From JABDOU01 sp041567895 (lineage in GTDB: Bacteria; Actinomycetota; Acidimicrobiia; Spongiisociales; SHLN01): a DNA stretch of 43,125 nucleotides. Under the pieces are notes generated by a model. That model had not been told where the DNA came from. It saw nothing but the letters and a program-made list of their open reading frames with translations, and searched no databases. This document shows, piece after piece, positions 1-7,176 of this stretch. A program made the position numbers and the translations under genes. Location: the NCBI GenBank assembly GCA_041567895.1, contig JBFGAX010000016.1, forward strand, positions 1-43,125. The letters run 5' to 3'. Every line of letters starts with the position of its first letter. Positions within the stretch are counted from its first letter, which is position 1.

Positions 1-1190
1 GTGGCGGGGATGGTGGTATCCGGGATGGTGGTATCCGGGATGGTGGTATCCGGGATGGTGGTATCCGGGATGGTGGTATCCGGGATGGTGGTATCCGGGA
101 TGGTGGTATCCGGGATGGTGGTATCCGGGATCGTATCCGGCACGGTCGTGGTGGGCGGGTCCGGCGTGTTTGTGGCTGTCAGCGGTACGAACGACATGCA
201 GATGGGAGCGACAGATTCGGGGCGGTTTATGCCCGCATGGGCATGCTGGGCAATGACCCCGGTCACGTCCGACCCGAACACCACCGAGCTCGCTACGAGC
301 TGGGTCAGGTAGTTCTGGCCTTCAGGGAGATCGGCGATGGGAGGAGATTCCCACAGCACGCTGCCGTTGGCTGTCGCAAGCGCTCTCCACTGTTCCTGTT
401 TCTGGTTTTGCTCCGGCTTGTTGTTGTGATCATCGAAGCTCGCCAGCGTCACGTCGTATGTTCCTTTCGGAATCGAAACGGCGACCGGGCCAAAGCTGTG
501 TCGGTCTGAGGAGTCGGCAAGTAACTTCGCGGACGTGAGTTCGACGACGATCCCATTGGTCAAGGGACAAAACGCGTCCGTCGGTGTCGGTGGCTGGGCG
601 GATTCGATGAGGTAAAACCCGACGCACAAGGGAGCCACCGAATTGGGTTCATCGGTGCCGGTGTTGGCGTGAAAGGCAGTCAAAGCATCTGTCGCTGTCA
701 ACTCCATCCGGTCGGCAAGGGTGTAGGTCGCGACGTCCTGGCCTTCGGGCAGGTCGGGCGTAACCGCTGATCGGAACGTCCTGGCATGATCCTTGTAACC
801 CTCGAAATACCATTGTTCGCCCGTCTGCACCTGATCGGGCTTGGCCGAGTGTGGATCGTACGACGCTGCCATGACGCGGTAGATGCCGGCATCGATATTC
901 ACCGAAACGGGCCCGAACGAGTTGGGGCCCTGGTTCCAGCCCACCAACGACTGATCGCTGAGGAAGACGATGTTTCCGCCGGCGGGCAGCGGACATGAGG
1001 AGGTCGCCTGCGACGAAGGTCTGCCGACGACCACGGAACCGATGAGTCCCGCGAGCAGTGCCATGATCACATACACGGACAGGCCGGCCGTGCTCGTGCG
1101 ATGCTTTTTTGGGCGAGTCCTCGTCGAGCTGTGCCTCCTTGTCAAAGGCCTCGCCCTATCCCCATGCCTACCGACCGATATGCGTCTCAT
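1..1190 (-). CDS. Surface/secreted protein with a duplicated module and PDTTI repeats (partial, 3' end cut)
   Basis: The reading frame is open on the minus strand from an ATG at 1190 through position 1, so the C-terminus lies outside the window. The N-terminus is basic (RPKKHRTS) and is followed by one hydrophobic helix (about residues 37-55, VYVIMALLAGLIGSVVVG), which fits a signal anchor or signal peptide. Two modules of about 120 residues follow. Both have an F-G-P-V-x-V-x-I core, a Y-x-V-x-x-A-S-[YF]-D segment and a Lys-Pro-[DE]-Q segment, so they look like an internal duplication. Each module has paired cysteines. A Thr/Pro linker then leads into eight exact PDTTI pentapeptides. The start is uncertain: TTG at 1145 and GTG codons inside the helix are alternatives, and AAGGAGG near 1134-1141 has no well-placed start after it. 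I recognise no family. A cell-surface role is inferred from the architecture only. Confidence 0.7.
   Translation of the reverse strand, partial: MRRISVGRHGDRARPLTRRHSSTRTRPKKHRTSTAGLSVYVIMALLAGLIGSVVVGRPSSQATSSCPLPAGGNIVFLSDQSLVGWNQGPNSFGPVSVNIDAGIYRVMAASYDPHSAKPDQVQTGEQWYFEGYKDHARTFRSAVTPDLPEGQDVATYTLADRMELTATDALTAFHANTGTDEPNSVAPLCVGFYLIESAQPPTPTDAFCPLTNGIVVELTSAKLLADSSDRHSFGPVAVSIPKGTYDVTLASFDDHNNKPEQNQKQEQWRALATANGSVLWESPPIADLPEGQNYLTQLVASSVVFGSDVTGVIAQHAHAGINRPESVAPICMSFVPLTATNTPDPPTTTVPDTIPDTTIPDTTIPDTTIPDTTIPDTTIPDTTIPDTTIPDTTIPA
7..126. repeat. Eight exact 15-bp tandem repeats encoding PDTTI
   Basis: The unit GGGATGGTGGTATCC is repeated eight times without a mismatch at 7-126. A 12-bp degenerate unit follows at 127-138. 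The period of 15 is a multiple of three, so copy-number changes would lengthen or shorten the Pro-Asp-Thr-Thr-Ile stalk of the minus-strand surface protein without shifting frame. The exact identity of all copies, including third codon positions, suggests recent expansion by slippage or recombination. Confidence 0.95.
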
Positions 1191-1488
1191 GACTGAGTCC
1201 GACCCGCTTTGCCCGTTCTTTGCCCGTTTTCATGCCTGCGACAGCGCCCTGTACGTGTGTCTGAGTTCGCTCGTGCGCCATCGAGCGGACCCGGTGGGGT
1301 CGACTGCCAGCACGGCGCCACCACACACCGGGAGGGTACCAAGGATCAGTATTCGCATAGGAATCTTTCGCTGTCCTTTCTTTCGCGATCCGCTGCACCC
1401 CGCATCGACGTGGGCATCAGGCGACCGCACAGGTCAGGTGCAATTGGTTGGAGAACATTTCAGGTTGGCTGCGGGCAACTTGTGTCGG
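1191..1488. other. 298-bp gap with no convincing gene
   Basis: This stretch lies between pgpA and the partial surface-protein gene, both on the minus strand, so it should hold the promoter of the latter. A short minus-strand frame starting with ATG at 1355 (MRILILGTLPVCGG..., ending near 1230) has a hydrophobic start but is only about 42 codons with no clear Shine-Dalgarno site, so I do not call it. I found no strong inverted repeat and no U-tract terminator. Confidence 0.4.
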
Positions 1489-1959
1489 TCAGGTCAACAA
1501 GAGTTGAGCCACAGAGCCTGCTGCCAGCCCCCAGACTCCGGCGACGAGGTCGTCGGCCATGATGCCGATCGGCCCGCCGAGGCTCTCCGCCCGCTTCACG
1601 AATGGGAATCGTTTTGTGACATCTCCAACCCGCGCAACGATCCAACCGATGACGAACGGCCAGCCAGTGAGCGACAGAACCCCCAAAAATGCCCCGGCGA
1701 CCTCATCGATCACAATCCAGCCGGGATCTTCTCCATCAGCCGTGGCCCCCGCCGCCCAGAGTCCCGCAATCGAGACCCCGATGAGAACAGCCACCTGCAC
1801 GCCCGGGCCGAGAGGTTGGGTGATCACAGCCATCGGAATGGCGAGGGCCGCTCCGAACGTTCCAGCGCCTTCATCGGAGCCGCGTATCCTCCTGGGAATC
1901 CAACCAACGCCCAGTCCGGCTGCAATCAATCTCCTGAGCATTCCAATTCTGCTGGCCAC
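1489..1959 (-). CDS. pgpA: Phosphatidylglycerophosphatase A
   Basis: This 156-residue protein matches the PgpA family, which removes the phosphate from phosphatidylglycerophosphate at the membrane to give phosphatidylglycerol. Visible family marks are the G-x-G-T-F-G-[AS]-[AL] segment (GAGTFGAALAIP), the acidic D-P-G-x-I-V-I-D-E motif (DPGWIVIDEVAGAF) and the late G-x-x-I-M-x-D-D motif (GIMADDLVAGV). About four hydrophobic stretches fit a polytopic membrane enzyme. The start is GTG at 1959, with a TAGCGT -10 box six nt upstream and no Shine-Dalgarno site, so the transcript is probably leaderless. The gene is divergent from ilvE with 62 bp between starts. Function is secure by motif; activity is inferred. 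Confidence 0.9.
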   Translation of the reverse strand: MASRIGMLRRLIAAGLGVGWIPRRIRGSDEGAGTFGAALAIPMAVITQPLGPGVQVAVLIGVSIAGLWAAGATADGEDPGWIVIDEVAGAFLGVLSLTGWPFVIGWIVARVGDVTKRFPFVKRAESLGGPIGIMADDLVAGVWGLAAGSVAQLLLT

Positions 1960-1965
1960 GTGAAG

Positions 1966-1971
1966 ACGCTA
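1966..1971 (-). promoter_or_regulatory. Leaderless -10 box of pgpA
   Basis: TAGCGT on the minus strand lies six nt before the GTG start at 1959. No Shine-Dalgarno site is present. It is one of a recurring set of TANNNT boxes 6-8 nt from start codons in this window. No convincing -35 hexamer is seen. Confidence 0.5.
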
Positions 1972-2021
1972 GCCGGGCGATGAGCTACCACACGGTGACC
2001 GAAACGTGGCAACATAGGGGA

Positions 2022-2936
2022 ATGCAATCAGTGCCTTACATCTGGATGAACGGAGAAATGGTCGGCTGGCAAGATGCCAATGTCCATGTTCTCACCCACG
2101 CGCTCCACTATGGAACATCAGTTTTCGAGGGTATTCGCGCCTACGCCACGGACAAGGGTCCCGCCGTGTTCCGACTCGGAGAGCACATGGAGCGCCTGGT
2201 CGGTGGATGCAAGGCGTATCAGATTCCCATGGAGTACGAACCGGCGGAACTCTCGTCCGCGGTGACAGAGCTGATCCGTATCAATGAGCTGCCCTCGGCC
2301 TACATACGGCCGATCGCCTTTCGGGGTCTGGGGGCGATTGGCCTCAACCCGACGAACGCTGAAGTGAATGTCGCAATCGCGGCCTGGGAATGGGGCGCAT
2401 ATCTGGGGGAGGAGGCGCTGCGGAACGGGATCAGCGTCGGCGTGTCGTCGTGGCGGAGAATCGACCAGCAATCGCTCCTCCCGAACTCCAAAGGGGGAGG
2501 GGCATATCTCAACTCCATCCTCGCCAGGTTGGAGGCGGAGGCCGGCGGATTCGATGAGGCCCTCCTGCTGAACGATCGGGGCTTTCTCGCGGAAGGCAGC
2601 GGGGAAAACCTGTTTTTGATTCGCCGTGGCGTCGTCTACACACCCCCGAGTTACTCCGGCGTTTTGCCCGGGATCACGAGGCATTCGGTCGTGACACTGC
2701 TGCGCGAGGCCGGAGTCGAGGTCGTCGAAACCAGCCTCACGAGGTCTGACGCCTACGCCGCAGAAGAGGCGTTCTTCACGGGTACTGCCGCCGAGGTCAC
2801 CCCGATTCGCATGATTGACAATCGACCCGTCGGAGATGGGAAGCCAGGCCCCATCACCCAACAAGCGCAGACAATGTACATGGAGGCGGTGACCGGCAAG
2901 AACGCCGATCATGCCGAATGGCTGACGATCGTATAG
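2022..2936 (+). CDS. ilvE: Branched-chain amino acid aminotransferase
   Basis: Class IV PLP-dependent aminotransferase of about 304 residues, catalysing the last, reversible step of Leu/Ile/Val synthesis with glutamate as amino donor. Family marks include the N-terminal IWMNGEMVGW and the HALHYGTSVFEGIRAY segment. The PLP lysine lies in LPNSKGGGAYLNSI (about K157). The later EGSGENLFLI and GITRHSV segments bind the cofactor phosphate. The start is ambiguous. ATG at 2022 sits directly after AGGGGA, which is too close for a ribosome site, while GTG at 2031 lies nine nt from AGGGGA and keeps all conserved sequence. An in-frame ATG at 1980 is unlikely. An unknown gene begins 2 nt after the stop, which suggests translational coupling. 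Confidence 0.93.
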   Translation: MQSVPYIWMNGEMVGWQDANVHVLTHALHYGTSVFEGIRAYATDKGPAVFRLGEHMERLVGGCKAYQIPMEYEPAELSSAVTELIRINELPSAYIRPIAFRGLGAIGLNPTNAEVNVAIAAWEWGAYLGEEALRNGISVGVSSWRRIDQQSLLPNSKGGGAYLNSILARLEAEAGGFDEALLLNDRGFLAEGSGENLFLIRRGVVYTPPSYSGVLPGITRHSVVTLLREAGVEVVETSLTRSDAYAAEEAFFTGTAAEVTPIRMIDNRPVGDGKPGPITQQAQTMYMEAVTGKNADHAEWLTIV

Positions 2937-2938
2937 CA

Positions 2939-3457
2939 ATGGCCCAGCAGCCGAAGATCGAACTCGAGTTCGGGGACCTCCCGCGGGCACGCATGGAACC
3001 GATGCCCGCCCGACCGTGGCGACCGAACCGGCCCGGGGACTTTTCCGGTCCAGGAGATGTTCCGGCGGGTCCGGGCTTCGGCACGCCGGGGCCTGACACC
3101 GGTTACGCACTCCGCCTTCTGGCAGAGAGAGACCTGGATCTCGAACCTGATGAGGACATCGAACGGGTACGGGCTGCCGCCATCAATCTCGTGTCGGCGC
3201 GCGCCGCTCATTTCGGCCGGGCGCCGAGCCGCAGCGATATCGACGCCGTTCTGGCACTCATGGGCCTCCACGCCGACGTGACCGGTACCTTCCGCTCGGC
3301 TCTTGGCGCCGATCGAAGACGGTGGGTCAAGAAGGCTGCCCACGGAGCAATGTACGGCCGGGCCCTGGTGGCCGCGGTTGACGACGATTTGTTGTACGCA
3401 CCGGTCGAGGAGATTGTCGACCGCCTGCGATCCGGTGTCCGACCGCTACCCAACTGA
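2939..3457 (+). CDS. Unknown acidic protein coupled to ilvE
   Basis: This 172-residue protein is not a family I recognise. The first 50 residues are Pro/Gly/Arg-rich and look disordered. The remainder is predicted helical, with acidic stretches (DLDLEPDEDIERVRAAAINL) followed by a basic patch (GADRRRWVKKAAHGAMYG) and a final amphipathic helix. There is no signal peptide, membrane helix or catalytic motif. The ATG at 2939 is chosen because it falls 2 nt after the ilvE stop; the longer frame from 2918 would overlap ilvE. Tight spacing suggests co-translation with ilvE, but no link to amino-acid metabolism can be read from the sequence. Confidence 0.7.
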   Translation: MAQQPKIELEFGDLPRARMEPMPARPWRPNRPGDFSGPGDVPAGPGFGTPGPDTGYALRLLAERDLDLEPDEDIERVRAAAINLVSARAAHFGRAPSRSDIDAVLALMGLHADVTGTFRSALGADRRRWVKKAAHGAMYGRALVAAVDDDLLYAPVEEIVDRLRSGVRPLPN

Positions 3458-3475
3458 CGTATCCGGGCGAGCGGG

Positions 3476-3502
3476 TTGGCTTTGCATGCCCCGGGCTACG
3501 AT
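3476..3502 (+). promoter_or_regulatory. Possible promoter before the FAH-family gene
   Basis: TTGGCT (3476-3481) and TACGAT (3497-3502) are separated by 15 bp within the 105-bp gap before the hydrolase gene. The spacer is shorter than the usual 17 bp, so this is a weak call. It would serve the hydrolase-gltX-DUF4870 run. Confidence 0.3.
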
Positions 3503-3562
3503 CAGGTCCGTCCTGGAATGCTCGGTGCCATCGGCTGAGATGCAAATGAGAGAGGTGGATCC

Positions 3563-4327
3563 TTGAAAATCGTTCGCCTTCGCAGTGGCCGCGACGACAT
3601 CACCTACGGTGGCGTCGAGGAAGAAGGGATAAGGCTGTATCGGGGAACTCCGTTTGTCGCGTGGGAACCAACGGAAAGTCTCGTCACGTTCGAGGAGGCT
3701 GAGCTGCTTGCTCCGGTCTTGCCAACCAAGATCGTCGCAATCGGTAAGAACTATGCGGACCATGCGGCGGAGATGGATAGCGTCATGCCAGATGAGCCTC
3801 TGATGTTCTTGAAACCCGCTACTTCGGTCATCGGACCACATCAACCGATTGTGCTGCCTCACCAGAGCACGAACGTACACCATGAAGTCGAGCTTGCGGC
3901 GGTAGTGGGCAAAGTGGCCAGGAACGTCTCTGCGGAGAATGCGAACGACTATCTGCTCGGATACACGGTGGCAAACGACGTGACGGCTCGCGATCTGCAA
4001 GCTTCCGATGGGCAATGGACGAGGGCCAAGGGGTTCGACACATTCTGTCCGCTGGGACCGGCCATCGAGACCGAGTTTGATCCAGGCCAGGGATGGGCGA
4101 TCACGTGCACGGTCAATGATGATCTGAGACAAGAAGGTGTTCTCACCGATCTCCACTTTGGAGTGGGTGAGTTACTGGAGCATGTGACGGCGGTGATGAC
4201 CTTGTTGCCCGGAGACGTACTGCTGACCGGCACGCCTGCCGGGGTTGGACCGATCGAGGCGGGCGATGTGGTCGAATGTTCGATCGAGGGGATCGGGACC
4301 TTGCGCAATCCGGTCGGCAAACGATGA
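3563..4327 (+). CDS. Fumarylacetoacetate hydrolase (FAH) family protein
   Basis: This 254-residue protein belongs to the FAH superfamily, whose members hydrolyse or decarboxylate acylpyruvates and 2-oxo-hept-ene-dioates using a divalent metal. Clear family segments are KIVAIGKNYADHAAE, FLKPATSVIG, HHEVELAAVVG (metal-ligand glutamates), GYTVANDVTARDLQ (metal-ligand aspartate), RAKGFDTFCPLGP and the C-terminal PGDVLLTGTPAGVG. The start is TTG at 3563, with GAGAGGTGG about 8 nt upstream. Its stop overlaps the gltX start as ATGA, so the two are co-translated. The exact substrate cannot be told; an oxaloacetate tautomerase/decarboxylase-like or housekeeping detoxification role is equally possible. 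Confidence 0.88.
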   Translation: MKIVRLRSGRDDITYGGVEEEGIRLYRGTPFVAWEPTESLVTFEEAELLAPVLPTKIVAIGKNYADHAAEMDSVMPDEPLMFLKPATSVIGPHQPIVLPHQSTNVHHEVELAAVVGKVARNVSAENANDYLLGYTVANDVTARDLQASDGQWTRAKGFDTFCPLGPAIETEFDPGQGWAITCTVNDDLRQEGVLTDLHFGVGELLEHVTAVMTLLPGDVLLTGTPAGVGPIEAGDVVECSIEGIGTLRNPVGKR

Positions 4328-5793
4328 GGGCGCGATTTGCACCTTCTCCGACTGGCTACCTCCACGTTGGTGGAGCCCGGACCGCCCTCTATAACTATCT
4401 GGCGGTGCGGGCGGCCGGCGGAGAGTTCATTCTTCGGGCGGATGACACGGACACGGAGCGGTCTTCAGAGCAGTTTCAGAACGACATTCTGGACGGCCTG
4501 AGATGGCTCGGTCTGGAATGGGATGAAGGCATTGAAAAGGGCGGTCCTCACGGTCCGTATCGCCAGTCCGAGCGCCTGGCTCGCTACCAGGAAGTCGCCC
4601 GTTCACTTGTCGAGAGAGGTAAGGCCTATCTCTGTTTCGCAACCGCAGCGGAACTCGAGGAGATGAGAGAGCTAGCACGGGCCGAAGGCAAGCCGCCGGG
4701 CTATGACGGAAGATATCGAGATTACGACCCCGAACAAGCCCGCGAGCGGTTGGACAGGGGAGAGGACGCCGTCATACGGCTGAAGGTTCCGCGTCCGGGT
4801 GAGACCGTTTTCGAGGACCTCGTGCGGGGTGAGGTCCGGTTCGACCACGATCACGTCGAGGATTTCATCGTGCTGCGGTCGAACCAGACCCCCACCTACC
4901 ACCTCGCGTCGAGCGTCGATGACGTCGACTTCGGGATAACCCACGTGATTCGCGGGGAGGACCTGTTGTCGTCGACCCCCAAACACATCCTCATCGGTGA
5001 AGCGCTCGAAGCCGCACCTATTGCCTACGCCCACCTGTCGCTGCTCATGGGTCCCGATGGTAAAAAGCTGTCGAAACGCCACGGCGATACTTCGTTGCGG
5101 GCATATCGAGAGGCCGGTTACCTGCCGGAGGCGATGATGAATTATCTGGCCCTGCTCGGCTGGTCGTTCGGCGAGGATTCCGACATATTCACACTCGAAG
5201 AAGCCGTAGCGCGATTCAGCCTCGATGCCGTCCAGCCAAATGCCGCCATCTTCGACAATGACAAGCTCGAATGGATGAACGGTGTCTATATCCGGGCAAT
5301 GAACGACGACGAATTCGCAGACCGCGTGGTCCCGCTCATCACGGCCGAATATGGGGAGTTGAACGAACTCCAGCATGTCCGCCTGCGGATGATCCTCCCC
5401 CATGTGAAGGAGCGGACGAAATTGTTGAACGAAGTCCCGGACCAGGTCGGCTTCCTGATGACAAACGACATCGATTACGACCGTGGTTCGTGGGACAAGG
5501 TGATGACCGCTCCCGAGGCAACGATGGCGATACAGGACGCTCTAGCGCGATTATCAGATCTCGATCGATGGAATGCTGAGTCGATCGAGGGCGAGCTGAG
5601 AGCGATGCTCGAACGTCTGCAGCTCAATGGACGCAAGGGTCTCCAACCGATCCGGGTCGCTATCTCGGGATCGACGATCAGTCCGCCTCTCTTCGAGTCG
5701 ATGGAGGCGCTCGGCCAGGCCGAAACCGTCGCAAGGACCAGGCGAGCACTCGATCTATTGCTCGAGTCCGGAGCTAATCTGGCAGATACCTGA
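4324..5793 (+). CDS. gltX: Glutamyl-tRNA synthetase
   Basis: Class I aminoacyl-tRNA synthetase of 489 residues that charges tRNA-Glu. The HIGH-type signature is APSPTGYLHVGGART (residues 6-20). The KMSKS-type loop is GKKLSKRHGD (about residues 246-255). The tRNA-dependent glutamate pocket segment IRGEDLLSSTPKHI and the anticodon-binding C-terminal helical domain are present, and the length is normal for bacterial GluRS. ATG at 4324 overlaps the upstream stop by ATGA; a longer in-frame start at 4276 lies inside that gene and is rejected. A tRNA-Glu gene lies about 1 kb downstream on the other strand. Many actinobacterial GluRS also charge tRNA-Gln (non-discriminating), but this cannot be decided from the window. 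Confidence 0.96.
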   Translation: MRARFAPSPTGYLHVGGARTALYNYLAVRAAGGEFILRADDTDTERSSEQFQNDILDGLRWLGLEWDEGIEKGGPHGPYRQSERLARYQEVARSLVERGKAYLCFATAAELEEMRELARAEGKPPGYDGRYRDYDPEQARERLDRGEDAVIRLKVPRPGETVFEDLVRGEVRFDHDHVEDFIVLRSNQTPTYHLASSVDDVDFGITHVIRGEDLLSSTPKHILIGEALEAAPIAYAHLSLLMGPDGKKLSKRHGDTSLRAYREAGYLPEAMMNYLALLGWSFGEDSDIFTLEEAVARFSLDAVQPNAAIFDNDKLEWMNGVYIRAMNDDEFADRVVPLITAEYGELNELQHVRLRMILPHVKERTKLLNEVPDQVGFLMTNDIDYDRGSWDKVMTAPEATMAIQDALARLSDLDRWNAESIEGELRAMLERLQLNGRKGLQPIRVAISGSTISPPLFESMEALGQAETVARTRRALDLLLESGANLADT

Positions 5794-5806
5794 TCACAGG
5801 AGCGAC

Positions 5807-6316
5807 ATGGACGATCTCTACGGGGACGACAACCCGTTTGCCGAGCCACCCGACGCCGCAGATTCGCTAGAAGCCGCCCACCGCGAGATTCGCGACGTTG
5901 CAGGCGATCCCCTCGACGCCATGTCTGCACCGGATCAACCTCGACGCCAGGCTCCGGCCGTGACGAGCGGTGGCACCATGTCTGCAGCCGACGAACAGAT
6001 GTGGTCCATGGTTGCCCACGCATCCGGTCTCGTCGGGCTACTGGGACCTCCGTCCTTTCTCGGACCGCTGTTCGTGTATCTCATGAAGAAGAACGAGAGC
6101 CCGCGGGTTAGGGCCAATGCTGCGGAGGCGTTGAACTTCCAGATCACGGCATTCATTGCTGCGATCGTTTCGGCGATTCTGTTCCTCGTTCTGATTGGAG
6201 TCGTGTTGCTCGCAGCCGTCGCTATCGGTTGGCTGGTCTTCACCATTCTTGCTGCAGTGAAAGCGTCGAATGGCGAGGACTATCGCTATCCGATCAATAT
6301 CCGTTTCGTTTCCTAG
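5807..6316 (+). CDS. DUF4870 (Tic20-like) small membrane protein
   Basis: This is a 169-residue protein. The first 60 residues are acidic and Pro/Ala-rich (DDLYGDDNPFAEPPDAAD). The C-terminal 110 residues match the DUF4870 pattern: MWSMVAHASGLVGLLGPPSF, then PLFVYLMKKNESPRVRANAA, then a long helical hairpin (FQITAFIAAIVSAILFLVLI) ending in an aromatic YRYPINIRF. Three or so membrane helices are expected. AGGAG precedes ATG 5807, 13 nt after the gltX stop, so it is probably the last gene of that operon. The family function is unknown. Confidence 0.8.
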   Translation: MDDLYGDDNPFAEPPDAADSLEAAHREIRDVAGDPLDAMSAPDQPRRQAPAVTSGGTMSAADEQMWSMVAHASGLVGLLGPPSFLGPLFVYLMKKNESPRVRANAAEALNFQITAFIAAIVSAILFLVLIGVVLLAAVAIGWLVFTILAAVKASNGEDYRYPINIRFVS

Positions 6317-6406
6317 CCGCTCCTCACGACGTCCGGGCCAGGTACTCCAACACCGGTAGTCGCTGTGTTGCTTGCTGTCCGAAGCCGCGAGGTTGAAGCG
6401 AGGTGG

Positions 6407-6473
6407 TCGTGGGGCAGGGGGGCGGGCAGCGGCCTTTTTTGTGCGGCCTGTGGTCGCACGAGGAACGCTGTCT
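6407..6473 (+). repeat. Structured intergenic repeat, copy 1 (diverged)
   Basis: It begins TCGTGGGGCA and contains GGGCAGCG ... CGCTGTCT as an outer stem and GTGCGGCC-TGT-GGTCGCAC as an inner stem. The copy differs from copies 2 and 3 at several stem positions, but each change leaves a G-U pair, so the stems survive at RNA level. Confidence 0.75.
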
Positions 6474-6530
6474 TGTGGTGGGGTTCTGGGTTTTTGGGGA
6501 TTTGACGGTGCTTGACGCGTTGAGAGGTGC

Positions 6531-6602
6531 TCGTGGGGCAAGGGGGCGGGCAGCGGCGTTTCCTTGTGCGGCCTTCGGCCGCACGGGGACGCTGCCCTCT
6601 CG
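6531..6602 (+). repeat. Structured intergenic repeat, copy 2
   Basis: It has the same start (TCGTGGGGCA), with a perfect outer 8-bp stem GGGCAGCG/CGCTGCCC and a perfect inner 8-bp stem GTGCGGCC-TTC-GGCCGCAC. It ends in CCTCTC, so 15 nt (GGACGCTGCCCTCTC) match the tRNA-Glu anticodon arm. Confidence 0.85.
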
Positions 6603-6680
6603 AGACCTGTGATCTCTGGTGCTCATTCGGGTTGGGTGCAGGTCTTTTGGTTCGGTGTCGGGTTATCTGACGACAGGAGG

Positions 6681-6757
6681 TCGTGGGGCAAGGGGGCGGG
6701 CAGCGGCGTTTCCTTTGTGCGGCCTTCGGCCGCACGGGGACGCTGCCCTCTCAAGGC
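6681..6757 (+). repeat. Structured intergenic repeat, copy 3, carrying a 20-nt tRNA-Glu match
   Basis: Copy 3 is nearly identical to copy 2 over about 70 bp. It has the same nested stems: outer GGGCAGCG/CGCTGCCC, inner GTGCGGCC/GGCCGCAC. Its last 20 nt (6738-6757) are identical to the anticodon arm of tRNA-Glu(CTC) as read on the minus strand from 6880 to 6861. Confidence 0.85.
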
Positions 6758-6788
6758 GTAGTAGTACCTCTCCAGATCGGGTAGGAGG

Positions 6789-6829
6789 CCAATGCATTGA
6801 ACCGCCCTATGGGCGGTTCAATGCATTGG
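6789..6829. repeat. Perfect 41-nt palindrome abutting tRNA-Glu
   Basis: A 19-nt arm (6789-6807) is exactly inverted at 6811-6829 around a 3-nt centre (TAT). The right edge supplies CCA directly after the discriminator base of the minus-strand tRNA-Glu. An RNA hairpin of this strength could end transcription or guide 3' processing, but no U-tract follows on either strand, so it is not a standard intrinsic terminator. The arm includes CGGTTCAA, which is also in the T-arm of the tRNA. Confidence 0.9.
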
Positions 6830-6902
6830 TAGCCCCGACCGGATTTGAACCGGCGTTACTGCCTTGAGAGGGCAGCGTCCTGGGCCGCTAGACGACGGGG
6901 CC
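6827..6902 (-). tRNA. tRNA-Glu (anticodon CTC)
   Basis: The minus-strand cloverleaf has acceptor GGCCCCG/CGGGGCT with a G1-U72 pair, a D arm, anticodon stem CTGCC/GGCAG with loop CTCTCAA (anticodon CTC, reading GAG) and a T arm with loop TTCAAAT. The 73-nt body is 6830-6902. The CCA at 6827-6829 is genomically encoded and is at the same time the first three bases of the flanking palindrome. Confidence 0.95.
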
Positions 6903-6972
6903 TTGGGTGCCGATTGCCTCGGTGGCAGTTCGGCGATATGGGTGTTGGCTCGGTACCTCGAGAGAGGTCCCG

Positions 6973-7044
6973 CTCGGAGGGGAGGACTCGAACCCCCAAC
7001 GACTGGACCAGAACCAGCTGTGTTACCTATTACACCACCTCCGA
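6973..7044 (-). tRNA. tRNA-Gln (anticodon CTG)
   Basis: The minus-strand cloverleaf has acceptor TCGGAGG/CCTCCGA, anticodon stem GCTGG/CCAGT, loop TTCTGGT (anticodon CTG, reading CAG) and T loop TTCGAGT. The discriminator is G73. It is 72 nt and does not encode CCA, unlike its neighbour. It is 70 bp upstream of tRNA-Glu on the same strand, so the two are likely one transcript. Confidence 0.94.
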
Positions 7045-7139
7045 ATGGTGGTCAGCACCTGGCTGCGGGCGTCAGCATAGCGGTGGGGGCCTGCGTTGCC
7101 TATGTGCTGCGGCTCCACTGGCTTATCCAAGACCCGGGT

Positions 7140-7161
7140 GATAACCTGTCGAGCGGTTATC
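7140..7161. promoter_or_regulatory. Inverted repeat over the ABC ATPase promoter region
   Basis: GATAACC (7140-7146) and GGTTATC (7155-7161) form a perfect 7-bp inverted repeat with an 8-bp spacer. It ends 4 nt before the AGGAGG ribosome site. TAACCT inside it (7142-7147) could be a -10 box. This suits an operator for a repressor of a sugar-uptake gene, or a hairpin near the ribosome site. The regulator is unknown. Confidence 0.45.
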
Positions 7162-7176
7162 CCTTAGGAGGTTTTG

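Larger units (their letters stand above)
6317..6826. other. About 510-bp non-coding block with structured repeats
   Basis: No frame in this stretch looks protein-coding; frames in it are low-complexity and unlike neighbouring codon use. It contains three copies of a structured repeat (6407-6473, 6531-6602, 6681-6757), each separated by unrelated G/T-rich sequence, and then the 41-nt palindrome that touches tRNA-Glu. The plus strand is strikingly G-rich, especially 6400-6560. Confidence 0.8.

Noticed and set aside
1..138. CRISPR-like array
   Set aside because: The 15-bp units have no spacers and translate in frame, so they are a coding tandem repeat.
1..312. Plus-strand frame of MVVSG repeats
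   Set aside because: It is the antisense reading of the PDTTI repeats; the minus frame continues for nearly 400 codons with a membrane helix and repeated modules.
1230..1361. Small minus-strand gene with hydrophobic start
   Set aside because: About 42 codons, no good ribosome site or -10 spacing, and no conserved motif visible.
970..1983. 337-codon plus-strand frame
   Set aside because: It runs antisense to pgpA and the partial surface protein, has low-complexity Arg/Pro/Ser content and no family marks.
2118..3110. 330-codon minus-strand frame over ilvE
   Set aside because: ilvE on the plus strand is certain, and the antisense product has no recognisable features.
6789..6829. Intrinsic terminator for the tRNAs
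   Set aside because: The hairpin is strong, but no U-tract follows on either strand, so it is reported as a palindrome only.
6738..6880. Integration attachment site at tRNA-Glu
   Set aside because: The 20-nt match is in inverted orientation to the tRNA and comes in several copies. No integrase or element boundary is present, so a phage or ICE att site is not supported.
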